Part shown: in pieces, positions 24,039 to 32,815 of the stretch
How the letters are laid out: each line of letters opens with the position of its first letter
Numbering within the stretch: the stretch's first letter is position 1
From: Hellea sp039977295
GTDB lineage: Bacteria > Pseudomonadota > Alphaproteobacteria > Caulobacterales > Maricaulaceae
DNA length: 64,000 nt
Direction: 5' to 3'
Assembly (NCBI GenBank): GCA_039977295.1
Contig: JBDWDN010000003.1
Coordinates: 682,001 to 746,000, forward strand
Notes under the pieces: generated by a model
Databases searched by the model: none
The model's input: the letters and a program-made list of their open reading frames with translations, nothing else
Told to the model about the DNA's origin: nothing
Position numbers and translations under genes: made by a program

Positions 24039-25949
24039 CTATCTAGCAGAATACCAAATGGCAGAGCTATAGGCGCGCTCTTGCAAAGTTGGGGGTAAGT
24101 CTGGCGCGCGCTCCACGCCGGCCTTTAACGCGTCCCACGTGCTCCACCGGCAGCTCGGATTTTCTAGAACACGGACGTAATAGGCGGCGTCCATATCGGC
24201 GTCAAAATCTGGGTCTTGCCACAGTGTTTTTAGCTCTGGCGCGCCGCTATCGCTTGAGATAGAGCAATCCTCTAAATTCACGCTCGCGCCATTATCAGGA
24301 CAGCGGTTCGTTGCAGGATCAACCGCCAGGCCGTCCGAACAGGCGATATCGTAAAGCATTTCTTGAGCTTTGCCATCTGCATGCCAAACTTTAATCATTT
24401 GCAGACGCTGAAGCGGGGCATTGCGCGGATCCCGCAGGGCCCAGACAAGGAAGCTTGGCGCCGTGCTTGAGGCTGCTAGGTTGCTACCCATAGGGACGCC
24501 GCCTGCATAGGCTTTGCTGACCATATCGGGATCATTGAGCATATCAGCGGAATAATTATAGCCGCCAAACATGCGAAGTTTTATACGCGGCCCAGATGTG
24601 GCATAGGTTTCTTTATTTCGCATCCCGCCAAAGATTGACTCACGTGTATTTTCCTCTGCCCAAACAGCGGCGAGGCCCGAAGCTCCCCATTTAGAGAACC
24701 AGTTTTCTGAGTTCTCATCACGGGGTACGCCTTCCCAGGTTTTGGCTCCGTTTGGCGGCACGGATCCGCGCTGCGCGGCAGTCCCGTCAATGATGCCCAC
24801 TTTTGACCAATAATCTTTCTCGTCATAAGCCCCGCCTACAACATGGCTGTCAGAACTGCCGATAAGGCCAAATTTAAACGGGTTGGTGCCTGTTGTTTTT
24901 TCGAGTTCCAAGCCATTGGCAAGTGTTTCGCGGATATAACTTCCGTTGATCTTAGATGTGACGTTAGACGCGAGAAGTTTCTCGTAAATTTCAAAGTCGG
25001 CCCATTCATCATTTGGTGAAAGGGCAGGGTGGGTTTCTGAGGTGCCTTTTACTTGGGTCATCTCGACGATGGGTTCATTTAAAATGCGCTGCTGGCTATA
25101 GGCCGCGTCCATTTCGCCGCCATCATATTTTGTCATGGCAAACATCTTACCATCCGACACGTTAGAGTTATGCGGAATTGCCATAACGTCACGACCTGCG
25201 CCCCGCTCGCCATCCATCCATGTCCAGAGGTCCTCGGGATTGGTCGAATCTAGCGTCGAGAAGAGCCGCTTTGGCGCATCGTTTTCAAAGACGACATTTC
25301 GGTGAAGGTTCCCGCCCGCAAAACCTTCATCTTCGCGCCCGCGCCCATCAACGGATGTGAACTCATAGGCCGCAAATGTTGTTAGCTTCCCGGGCGCGTA
25401 ATGCTTATCGGCTGTCGCGACAGCGCCTTGCCAGGTGCTGTCGATCAAGACGCGGTCATAGGCTTCTGGGAAAGGAACACCGCTGCGCACGGATCCGCCA
25501 ATAGTGTTAAAAGCTTTGACGATGAGGTCGGGGTCTGTGCCAAACATATCCTTGGCCATATCGAGTTTAGATAAAGGGCTCTCGGGGTTATGCATGGCAG
25601 GCAGGATGCCCATATAAGCGCCGTGATCCGTTGCCGCCACGAAATCTAGCGGGTCACCGCCAATGGTGATATCATAGCCAGAGGGGTGGCGCACGGTTTC
25701 GCCCTTGGCAAAACGGTAGACATCATCAGGGGTGCTGCGCACATTAAAAATATAGGCGTCAAAGCTGTTCTTTGTATGGATATGCAAATCGCCGAAATAG
25801 ACATTTTTGTCGGCGCTGTAACCTGCTGTGCGAGACGCCGTTTCAGTGGAGGGTGAGGCCTGTTTTACGGTTTCATCTGCCGTATTTTCGGCTTGCCCGC
25901 AAGCCGCTAATCCTAAAGCCAATAGGCTCACACTTATTAAATGACGCAT
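24039..25949 (-). CDS. DUF3604 family lipoprotein
   Basis: The start at 25949 has a GGGGAAG site and gives 636 residues; an ATG four codons upstream is possible. The signal ends in lipobox LAAC (near 17). The mature protein matches DUF3604 over nearly its full length: YFGDLHIHTKNSFDA near 54, FVAATDHGAYMG near 105, and later GLIGSSDSHVVGGAYDE near 370, all with the Asp/His clusters of a PHP-like metal centre. DUF3604 proteins are common in marine bacteria and uncharacterised. It is first of a three-gene coupled operon with parvulin and HupE. Confidence 0.92.
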   Translation of the reverse strand: MRHLISVSLLALGLAACGQAENTADETVKQASPSTETASRTAGYSADKNVYFGDLHIHTKNSFDAYIFNVRSTPDDVYRFAKGETVRHPSGYDITIGGDPLDFVAATDHGAYMGILPAMHNPESPLSKLDMAKDMFGTDPDLIVKAFNTIGGSVRSGVPFPEAYDRVLIDSTWQGAVATADKHYAPGKLTTFAAYEFTSVDGRGREDEGFAGGNLHRNVVFENDAPKRLFSTLDSTNPEDLWTWMDGERGAGRDVMAIPHNSNVSDGKMFAMTKYDGGEMDAAYSQQRILNEPIVEMTQVKGTSETHPALSPNDEWADFEIYEKLLASNVTSKINGSYIRETLANGLELEKTTGTNPFKFGLIGSSDSHVVGGAYDEKDYWSKVGIIDGTAAQRGSVPPNGAKTWEGVPRDENSENWFSKWGASGLAAVWAEENTRESIFGGMRNKETYATSGPRIKLRMFGGYNYSADMLNDPDMVSKAYAGGVPMGSNLAASSTAPSFLVWALRDPRNAPLQRLQMIKVWHADGKAQEMLYDIACSDGLAVDPATNRCPDNGASVNLEDCSISSDSGAPELKTLWQDPDFDADMDAAYYVRVLENPSCRWSTWDALKAGVERAPDLPPTLQERAYSSAIWYSAR

Positions 25950-26130
25950 TATCTTCCCCATAATATTTTGTGGAAATATTGCTTAGCCCTGTAGCAAAGT
26001 CAAAGGCAGAATTGCGAAGATGAAGGTGAGATGAACAGCTGATATCTTAACACTGATTAAGCATAAAGCTTAAAGAGTTTTTCATGGCTAATTGATATAC
26101 TCGCTACAGATGTAAACTTGGGAAACTATC

Positions 26131-28647
26131 ATGGCCACTGCACTTGACGTCGGCGAACTTGCAATAATTCAATATGGATCGGATAGCCCTGATCCTATTA
26201 GTTTCGTGATACTTACAGATATCGATGCGGATACTGAGATTAAATTCACGGATAAAGGTTATGACGCAAATCTGGACTCATTTATTACGAGTGAAGGTAT
26301 TTTGACGTGGACGCCTGGCGTGGCTCTACCCGCTGGTACTGTTATCACTATCGTCGCGAGCGGAGGTGGAACCTATACCGCTACGAACGCTACGACGGGT
26401 GCAGTTCTGGGTACGGTGATCCAAACAGGCTCATTTAACCTAGCGACAGCGGGTGATTCAATCTTTGCCTTTCAGGGTGATATCACAGGTACAGCCGCTG
26501 ATGCTGGCTTAATTTACGGCGTCAACTTTGGGGATGACGATGCGACTAATCCCTTAGATGCAAATGGCTGGAATACATTGGCTATAGACGGTGATACAAA
26601 TGAATCTAATCTCCCTGACGAGCTAAATTCTGCTTTGAATGGCGGTATTAACGCGTCCTACGGAAACCCCGCCGAAATCGATAATGGCTTTTACAATGGT
26701 ATTACTGAGGGAACGCCTGCTGAGATATTAGCGGCGATTGCGGATCCTGCGAATTGGACGACCAGCAATGCTGTACAGGGCGCGCAAACGTTCCCAGTCT
26801 TTGCTCCAAATACGGCGCCATTGTTAGCAGACCTTGAAACGGCGAATTTGTCTTTTGATGAACTTGGCGGCGAGCAAAATGTGACGGATAATTTAACCCT
26901 CTCCGATAGCGGCGACCTTACGGGTGCAACACTTACAATTTCTGCTGGCTTCGACATGGCGAATGATGCCCTAAATTTCACAGATCAAAACGGAATAACA
27001 GGCGTTTATGATGCGATGTCCGGTATATTGACGCTTTCCGGAACGACGACGGCTGCTAACTATCAAACAGCTATCCGCTCTGTGACTTATGATAATGCCT
27101 TCACAACTGAGTCAACGGCGACACGGACCGTCAGTGTTGTTGTTACAGATGGCCCTAATACCACAGCCGCCATCTCGCGCGATATTGACTTTGTTATCGA
27201 TAACACTGTTGACGGAACGGCGGGCGATGACACTTTGCAAAGCGGCTTTGGGACGGATGTCATAAATGGTAATGACGGCAATGATCGTCTCTTTGGCCAA
27301 GACGGCGATGATACGCTTAATGGCGGCAGCGGCAATGATCAGTTAACGGGCGGCGCGGGCGCAGATGTTCTAAATGGCGGCACAGGCATGGATGTTGTTT
27401 ATTATAATGGCTCAACATCTGCCGTAGAATTCAACCTTGCTACGGGCGGTACAGCCGGGGATGCTACGGGTGATAGCTTTATCTCTATCGAACGTGTTTA
27501 CGGGTCAGCCTTTGATGACGTCATGACTGGCGATGCCAATGTGAATGTCCTTTATGGCCTTAACGGCATGGATATCATTAGCGGCGAAGGCGGTAATGAC
27601 TTGCTTTATGGTCAAAACGGCGATGATACACTCAATGGCGGGGACGGCGTTGACCGTCTCTTTGGCGGTGATGATATGGACACGCTTAACGGCGATGCGG
27701 GTGATGACTTCCTTTATGGGCAAGCTGGCAATGATATGCTCTTTGGCGGTCTTGATAATGACCTTCTTTCGGGCGGCGCAGGAGATGATGATCTCAATGG
27801 CGATGCTGGTAATGATACGATTTTGGCAGGCGCAGGCGGTGATAATGTTATGGGCGGCGCAGGCGATGATATTATCAATGGTCAATCAGGTATCAATAAC
27901 TTGCTCGGCGGCGACGGAAATGACACGCTGATTTCTGGAACGGGCGATGATTTCCTGAGCGGCGGCGCAGGTATTGACCGCGTCCTTTACTCGAGTTCTG
28001 CTACGGCGGTCACAGTTAATCTAGCCGATGATACGGGATTTGGCGGTAATGCCGAAGGCGATACTTTCTCTAGCATTGAGAACCTTTATGGGTCTCAGTT
28101 TAATGATGATCTCACAGGGGATGATTTGGACAACACCATTAGCGGCCTAGGCGGGAATGACGTCATTAATGGCGGCGGCGGAAATGACCGCTTGGTCGGC
28201 GCGGCAGGCGATGACATGTTATTTGGCGGAGCTGGGGATGATATCCTTATTGCCCAAGAAGGCGCTGATACACTTGACGGCGGCGCGGGCGCAGACCGGT
28301 TAATCGGCGGCGTAGATGACGATGTGCTAACGGGCGGTGCTGATAATGACCTTCTTTTGGGCCAAGGCGGTGCAGACACATTTATCTTTGGCGGCGCTCA
28401 TGGCGCTGACCGTATTGTCGATTTCGAGCAAGGTGTCGATATGATCGAATTTGACGGGACATCAGGCCTAACAAGTTTCGGTGATTTGACGATTACGCAA
28501 ACAGGCGCGCATGTTCTTATAATGTCATCAGCGGGAACAATTGCGGTGAATAATGCGCTTGTTGCAGATTTTGATGCGAGCGATTTTGACTTCGCGGCCC
28601 CCCCAATGGGAGAACCCCTTCACGAAGATTTTGGCGATTTAATCTAG
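26131..28647 (+). CDS. RTX calcium-binding repeat protein
   Basis: An 838-residue protein with no Sec signal, typical of type I secretion clients. Residues 1-230 are a beta-rich N-terminal domain (VGELAIIQYGSDSPDPISF at the start). Residues about 230-360 are a cadherin/Ig-like module, with LTISAGFDMANDALNF. From about 362 to 800 there are three blocks of GG-x-G-x-D-x-U-x nonapeptide repeats, split by two SIE-type beta modules (SFISIERVYGS and TFSSIENLYGS). The C-terminal 60 residues hold the acidic secretion signal. No T1SS genes are near. The role, adhesion or surface layer or enzyme, cannot be told. Start follows a GGGAAA site. Confidence 0.9.
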   Translation: MATALDVGELAIIQYGSDSPDPISFVILTDIDADTEIKFTDKGYDANLDSFITSEGILTWTPGVALPAGTVITIVASGGGTYTATNATTGAVLGTVIQTGSFNLATAGDSIFAFQGDITGTAADAGLIYGVNFGDDDATNPLDANGWNTLAIDGDTNESNLPDELNSALNGGINASYGNPAEIDNGFYNGITEGTPAEILAAIADPANWTTSNAVQGAQTFPVFAPNTAPLLADLETANLSFDELGGEQNVTDNLTLSDSGDLTGATLTISAGFDMANDALNFTDQNGITGVYDAMSGILTLSGTTTAANYQTAIRSVTYDNAFTTESTATRTVSVVVTDGPNTTAAISRDIDFVIDNTVDGTAGDDTLQSGFGTDVINGNDGNDRLFGQDGDDTLNGGSGNDQLTGGAGADVLNGGTGMDVVYYNGSTSAVEFNLATGGTAGDATGDSFISIERVYGSAFDDVMTGDANVNVLYGLNGMDIISGEGGNDLLYGQNGDDTLNGGDGVDRLFGGDDMDTLNGDAGDDFLYGQAGNDMLFGGLDNDLLSGGAGDDDLNGDAGNDTILAGAGGDNVMGGAGDDIINGQSGINNLLGGDGNDTLISGTGDDFLSGGAGIDRVLYSSSATAVTVNLADDTGFGGNAEGDTFSSIENLYGSQFNDDLTGDDLDNTISGLGGNDVINGGGGNDRLVGAAGDDMLFGGAGDDILIAQEGADTLDGGAGADRLIGGVDDDVLTGGADNDLLLGQGGADTFIFGGAHGADRIVDFEQGVDMIEFDGTSGLTSFGDLTITQTGAHVLIMSSAGTIAVNNALVADFDASDFDFAAPPMGEPLHEDFGDLI

Positions 28648-28657
28648 GCTCAAAATA

Positions 28658-28679
28658 TGGCGAGGTTTTGGCCTCGCCA
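28658..28679. terminator. Bidirectional hairpin between RTX gene and regA
   Basis: TGGCGAGG at 28658-28665 pairs perfectly with CCTCGCCA at 28672-28679 around a six-base loop. It lies between two convergent stop codons, so it probably ends both transcripts; on the minus strand a T-rich ATATTTTG follows. Confidence 0.7.
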
Positions 28680-28686
28680 ATGTCGC

Positions 28687-29232
28687 TTAGCGCGGCGCCC
28701 GTTTCGCTAATATGCGCTGCAATGTTCTGCGGTGCATATTCAAGCGGCGGGCCGTCTCGGAGACATTTTTCCCGCAAAGCTCGTAAACGCGCTGAATATG
28801 TTCCCAGCGTACGCGGTCAGCGGACATTGGATTTTCCGGCGGCTCTGGCGCTTCGCCTTGCGAGGCGAGGAGCGCTTTGCAAACATCATCCGCATCTGCG
28901 GGTTTGGCAAGATAATCCACGGCGCCGCGCTTTACCGCTGAAACGGCGGTGGCTAGATTTCCATACCCCGTCAGCATAACCATTTTACAGTCAGGCCGCG
29001 TTTCGTGAAGCTTGTCGATAACGTCTAATCCGTTCCCGTCTTCAAGCCGCATATCAAGCACAGCAAAGGCAGGCGGATTAGCTGTTGCAATGGCTTTGGC
29101 TTCGGCCACGGTTTCAACAAGGGTGACTGAAAATCCCCGGTGCTCAAGCGCCCGGCCCAAGCGATTACGGAACGGGCCGTCGTCATCCAATACAAGAAGT
29201 GTGTTGTCTTCGGGAATATTATAATCGGTCAT
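28687..29232 (-). CDS. regA: RegA/PrrA/ActR redox response regulator
   Basis: A 181-residue protein with a receiver domain (1-115) and a Fis-type helix-turn-helix (about 138-178, with ETARRLNMHRRTLQRILAKR). The phosphoacceptor is Asp60 and the conserved Lys is Lys110. Length and the HMHRRTLQR recognition helix are those of the RegA/PrrA/ActR family, which controls photosynthesis, respiration, nitrogen fixation and CO2 fixation genes according to redox state. It follows regB by 51 bases on the same strand. No photosynthesis gene is in the window, so its targets here are probably respiratory. Confidence 0.93.
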   Translation of the reverse strand: MTDYNIPEDNTLLVLDDDGPFRNRLGRALEHRGFSVTLVETVAEAKAIATANPPAFAVLDMRLEDGNGLDVIDKLHETRPDCKMVMLTGYGNLATAVSAVKRGAVDYLAKPADADDVCKALLASQGEAPEPPENPMSADRVRWEHIQRVYELCGKNVSETARRLNMHRRTLQRILAKRAPR

Positions 29233-29283
29233 ATGACCCTCCTTAACAGCTTATACGCATATGGGGAAGCTTTAGCTTTATGG

Positions 29284-30654
29284 CTAGGTCGTAAGCCCTG
29301 CATTTTTGCGGGACCAGATAAGCTCTATGCGGGCACCTCCTTGCGGGCTTTTTCCAAATGTGACTTTGCCGCCAGTGCGCTCGATCAGGGTTGTCGCGAT
29401 AAAAACGCCGAGTCCAAGCCCGCCTGCAAGTTGGTCCACTTGCTTGGGCCTCTGCCGACGGCTGACATAAGGTTGCCCGAGACGCCCCAATATAGCGGGA
29501 TCAAACCCCGCGCCGTCATCATCAATCATGAGGGTCAAGACGCGCTCATCCCATCGCCCTGTCAGATGCACCTCAGACGCCGCAAAATCGACGGCATTTT
29601 CAATAAAGTTTTTTAAACCATAAATCAGTTCTGCTTGGCGTTTTAAAATAGGCTCTTCCCCTTCACCTGAGATGTCGAGCGAAATATCTTTACCAAATGC
29701 GATGTAAGGCTCGGCGGCTTCTTCAAGCAGGTCTTCCATCGACAGGGCGTCATGTATTTCGTCCCCCTCATCCCCGCGCTGTGAAAGCTGCGTTAGGATT
29801 TCCCGGCACCTTTGGGCTTGAGAGAGCATGAGCGCGGCATCTTCTCCCAGCGGGGTGTCCGCATCAAGCTCTCGCGTCATTTCCTTAGCGATGACCTGAA
29901 TTGTTGCGAGCGGCGTCCCGAGTTCATGGGCCGCCGCCGCTGCCATCCCGCCCAGGGCTGAGAGCTTTTGTTCATGGGCGAGCACGGCTTCGGTGGCGGC
30001 CAAGGCGTCGGACATGGACCGGCTTTCTTTGGTGGCGCGCCAGGCATAGAGAGAGGTAAAGGCGGAACCCGTAATAATCGCGCTCCAAACCCCGATGCGA
30101 AATGTGTAAGGCAGGGTGAAACTTCCTGCGGGTAACCACGGCAAGGGCCGGCTATTATATAAGAGGCCGAAGGACAAAGCTGTCGCCAGAAATCCAAGAC
30201 TAAATAGGACACGTTTATTCAGTGTCGTCGCGCTTGTGACGACCGGGGCGAGGAAGAGCAGGGCAAAGGGATTGGCCATGCCGCCCGTTAGCCAAAGCAG
30301 GGCGGCAAGCTGAAAGAGATCATACCCCAATTGTAGTCCAGCTTCGCGGTCACCCACGCGGCGGTCAAGTTCGAGTGATGCTGTGACGACAATATTGACG
30401 AAAATACTAAGCCCAATCATCGCCAGACATGGTCCGAGCGGAAAATCAAACCCTAAAACTTGCGAGACAATCAACAGGGCTAGGGACTGCCCTGCAATAG
30501 CGCCCCAGCGCAGAAGGACTAAAGTATTGCGCCGTAATTGCCCCGACGTTTTGGCGCGTTTACGCATGGGAGCGGCCTGGGGCGCGATAGGCGGGGCTGC
30601 GTCAGTTGGCGGCTTGACGGCGGCGGCGGTGATGTCCATGTCAACTGTATTCAT
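29284..30654 (-). CDS. regB: RegB/PrrB/ActS redox sensor histidine kinase
   Basis: From ATG 30654, 456 residues; a longer in-frame start at 30759 would overlap sco. About six membrane helices (45-205) include the quinone-binding GGMANPF motif (124-130) conserved in RegB. The phosphorylated His is His243 in the AAHELGTPLA box, and Cys283 (QRCREIL) lies exactly 40 residues later, the spacing of His225 and redox-active Cys265 of Rhodobacter RegB. HATPase N, G1 and G2 boxes follow (FIENAVDF, DDDGAGFD, GGLGLGVFIA). It is divergent from sco with 29 bases between starts, as in Rhodobacter. Confidence 0.93.
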   Translation of the reverse strand: MNTVDMDITAAAVKPPTDAAPPIAPQAAPMRKRAKTSGQLRRNTLVLLRWGAIAGQSLALLIVSQVLGFDFPLGPCLAMIGLSIFVNIVVTASLELDRRVGDREAGLQLGYDLFQLAALLWLTGGMANPFALLFLAPVVTSATTLNKRVLFSLGFLATALSFGLLYNSRPLPWLPAGSFTLPYTFRIGVWSAIITGSAFTSLYAWRATKESRSMSDALAATEAVLAHEQKLSALGGMAAAAAHELGTPLATIQVIAKEMTRELDADTPLGEDAALMLSQAQRCREILTQLSQRGDEGDEIHDALSMEDLLEEAAEPYIAFGKDISLDISGEGEEPILKRQAELIYGLKNFIENAVDFAASEVHLTGRWDERVLTLMIDDDGAGFDPAILGRLGQPYVSRRQRPKQVDQLAGGLGLGVFIATTLIERTGGKVTFGKSPQGGARIELIWSRKNAGLTT

Positions 30655-30683
30655 AAAGCCCTTATAAAGACGAGACCTCGCAG

Positions 30684-31289
30684 ATGAAAGCCATGATAAA
30701 ATTAGCCGCAAGCGTCCTATTTGCGATAAGCCTTGCCGCCTGCACAGACCCTGCTGCAAAGGTCGGAAAAACTGTCGTGTCAGGGACGGCTGATATTGGC
30801 GGCGCTTATAATTTGATTAATCAAGACGGACAGGCCGTCACTGAGGCTGACGCCCTGGGTAAACCGCAGCTCGTTTATTTCGGTTTTTCATATTGCCCCG
30901 ATATCTGCCCGACGGCCTTACAAAAGATGGGCGCGGCGCAAGCCCGCATCGATCCAAAAGGCGATAAGGTCAATTACATCTTTATTAGCGTCGACCCAGA
31001 ACGCGACACGGCCGAGAGTCTTAAATTATATGTTACGGCTAGTGGGTTTCCGGCTGGGCTAACGGGACTAACAGGATCCCAAGATCAAATAGACGCGGTC
31101 AAATCGGCCTATAAAGTCTATTCGCAAAAAGTGCCAACACCAGATAGCGCGGGCGAATATACGGTCGATCACTCCGACATCATTTATTTGATGGATAAAG
31201 ATGGAAAATTCGTTGAGTTCTTCTTTGGCAAGACTTCGGTTCCGGAAATGGCCGCCCGTATAAATTTGCACTTGAAAACGGGTAAGTAA
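30684..31289 (+). CDS. SCO1/SenC/PrrC copper chaperone-like protein
   Basis: A 201-residue lipoprotein with lipobox LAAC at Cys20. It is a thioredoxin-fold Sco protein, with copper ligands Cys71 and Cys75 in YCPDICPT and His163 (VDHSDI). Sco proteins deliver copper to the CuA centre of cytochrome c oxidase or act as thiol reductants there. In Rhodobacter, senC/prrC also links the oxidase to RegB signalling, and the divergent placement next to regB here repeats that arrangement. The next gene starts one base after its stop. TlpA in this window could be its reductant; that is inference. Confidence 0.93.
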   Translation: MKAMIKLAASVLFAISLAACTDPAAKVGKTVVSGTADIGGAYNLINQDGQAVTEADALGKPQLVYFGFSYCPDICPTALQKMGAAQARIDPKGDKVNYIFISVDPERDTAESLKLYVTASGFPAGLTGLTGSQDQIDAVKSAYKVYSQKVPTPDSAGEYTVDHSDIIYLMDKDGKFVEFFFGKTSVPEMAARINLHLKTGK

Positions 31290-31290
31290 A

Positions 31291-31959
31291 TTGGGCGATA
31301 AGGATTTGACCTTAAACCGCGAAGGCTTTGAGGATTTGCTGAAGCAATCCCCTCGGGAATTGAGCGGGTTGACAGTTGTCAATGAAGATTTAGCGAAACT
31401 AGACCTAAGCGATGTCATATTCAAAAACTGTGACTTCAGCGGCTCTGATCTTTCACGGGCCAGCCTAGAAGAAGCAAGATTTTCAGGCTGCAAAGCTTAT
31501 AGCGCAAAATTTAAATACGCCAATGCAGATGAGTCTGAATTCACGAATTGCAATTTGGCTCTAACCGATTGGGAGGGCGCGCATCTGTCAGCCGTGAGTT
31601 TCAAAGGCTGTAAATTAACGGGCGCAAATTTCCTCAATACCCATAATCTTGGGATGAATTTTGAGGAATGTGTTTTGGTTGGGGCGAACCTCAAAAAACT
31701 CTCATTTCACAAAACTGCTGTGCTGCGCAATGATTTTTCAGACGCGGATCTGGGCGGCGTTGATTTTAGCGAAGCCGTCTTTGAGGATTGCAATCTACGC
31801 GGGGCTTCGCTCAGGCATGCCAAATTTCAAGGCGCAGATTTAAGGGGTTGTGATTTGGGGAGTCTGTCACTAACGGATGCCGCGGTTTTGAAGGGGGCGA
31901 CTGTGTCAAAGGTGCAGGCGACAGAGCTGTTGAGAGCCTTGGGTATATTGGTGCGGTAG
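31291..31959 (+). CDS. Pentapeptide-repeat protein
   Basis: A 222-residue protein starting at TTG, one base after the sco stop. From about residue 30 it is built of A(D/N)LXX-like repeats, such as LDLSDVIFKNCDFSGSDLSRA, with Leu or Phe at the centre of each five, giving a right-handed quadrilateral beta-helix. Many positions carry Cys (NCDF, GCKL, DCNL, GCDL), more than usual. Some family members, like QnrB and MfpA, bind DNA gyrase; others have structural roles. No gyrase-protecting loop can be assigned. No signal peptide, so it is probably cytoplasmic. Confidence 0.85.
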   Translation: MGDKDLTLNREGFEDLLKQSPRELSGLTVVNEDLAKLDLSDVIFKNCDFSGSDLSRASLEEARFSGCKAYSAKFKYANADESEFTNCNLALTDWEGAHLSAVSFKGCKLTGANFLNTHNLGMNFEECVLVGANLKKLSFHKTAVLRNDFSDADLGGVDFSEAVFEDCNLRGASLRHAKFQGADLRGCDLGSLSLTDAAVLKGATVSKVQATELLRALGILVR

Positions 31960-31990
31960 GCGGAAGTCAGGAAAGCAACCCTTCTATATT

Positions 31991-32141
31991 CCGTGCATCC
32001 CAGCGAAAGCTGGGATCCAGTGGCCCCATACAAGCCCCAAATGGTTATGGTAAATTGTGCCCAATATTTTGCGGTAAATACCATAATTTCCCTGCTGACA
32101 CATTAGGGAAACTGGGTCCCAGCTTTCGCTGGGATGCGCGG
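31991..32141. repeat. Long imperfect inverted repeat, REP/MITE-like
   Basis: Bases 31991-32021 and 32111-32141 are inverted copies: 29 of 31 positions match. Each arm is itself a hairpin, with ATCCCAGC, a GAAA loop and GCTGGGAT in the left arm and its complement in the right arm. About 89 bases lie between the arms, with a second small dyad TATGGTA...TACCATA inside. Arms of this type, CCCAGCGAAAGCTGGG, are known as dispersed REP-like repeats in some alphaproteobacteria. This is part of the 330-base gene-free stretch from 31960. Confidence 0.75.
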
Positions 32142-32211
32142 AGAGTAGGGGGATGTGAGCGCAATCTTTTTTTTAAATGACTCAATTTACTTCTAGATCA
32201 AGTATAATGGA

Positions 32212-32293
32212 ATTGAGACGCCGATACAGCTAGCGGTATCGGCACTCCGCTGAAATCGATTAACAATCGATTTCAGGCGCTTCGTGCCTCAAT
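32212..32293. other. Cloverleaf-like multi-hairpin element
   Basis: An outer stem ATTGAG (32212-32217) with CTCAAT (32288-32293) encloses three hairpins. They are GCCGATAC/GTATCGGC (32220-32227 and 32236-32243, 8 bp), a perfect 12-bp stem with a three-base loop (32250-32261 and 32265-32276), and a short GCGC/GTGC stem (32277-32287) with one G-T pair. The outer stem overlaps the arfB stop codon. It may be a terminator for arfB, a REP variant or a structured RNA. It lacks tRNA signatures. Confidence 0.6.
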
Positions 32294-32723
32294 CAAAATC
32301 CCGAACCTTACCTCTCAGCGCCTTAATCTCACCGCGCTCTGTTTTCTTCTTTAGCCGCCTCTTTACGGCGCCATAAGTTGGACGGGAGGGGCGTCTGTGT
32401 TTTTGTGTTTTTAGCGCCTCGGCCATCAGGACCTGCAGGCGGTCTAAGGCTTCTTGCTTGTTACGCTCTTGGGTGCGGTGGTTTTGGGCTTTTATGACGA
32501 TTATGCCGTCTTTTGTGATGCGTTTGTCGCGAAATTTTAGGAGGCGTTCCTTATGGCCTTCTAGCAAGGAAGACGCGTTTACATCATAGCGCAGATGGAT
32601 GGCGGAACTGACCTTATTGACGTTCTGCCCGCCAGGGCCTTGCGCGCGGATGGCGGTCATCTCGATCTCTGTGAGGGGGACAGTTATGCGGGGGGTTATC
32701 CGAAGCATGGGGGTTCTTGCCAA
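32289..32723 (-). CDS. arfB: Alternative ribosome-rescue factor ArfB (YaeJ)
   Basis: A 144-residue protein with the class-I release-factor catalytic motif GPGGQ (29-33), then NVNKVSSAIHLRYDV, and a basic C-terminal tail with HRRPSRPTYGAVKRRLKKKTERG. That tail is what ArfB inserts into the empty mRNA channel of stalled ribosomes, while the GGQ domain hydrolyses the peptidyl-tRNA. The codon-recognition domain of true release factors is absent. Length fits. It is transcribed alone from the strand opposite to both neighbours. Confidence 0.93.
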   Translation of the reverse strand: MARTPMLRITPRITVPLTEIEMTAIRAQGPGGQNVNKVSSAIHLRYDVNASSLLEGHKERLLKFRDKRITKDGIIVIKAQNHRTQERNKQEALDRLQVLMAEALKTQKHRRPSRPTYGAVKRRLKKKTERGEIKALRGKVRDFD

Positions 32724-32815
32724 ATTAACACGGCCCCGTCACCCTTTTAGAAAATATTTGTGCAGGGTAGGGTTTAAAGGTTAGGGTAAGAAAAATAACC
32801 TTCCGGGACAGCTTC

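Noticed and set aside
27087..28379. Several antisense frames across the RTX repeats with regular Ile/Ala or Pro/Ser patterns.
   Set aside because: They mirror the GGxGxD repeats of the real gene. Periodicity is inherited from the repeats.
32212..32293. The cloverleaf shape read as a tRNA gene.
   Set aside because: No GTTCRA-type T loop, no acceptor stem of seven pairs with CCA, and the arm lengths do not fit.
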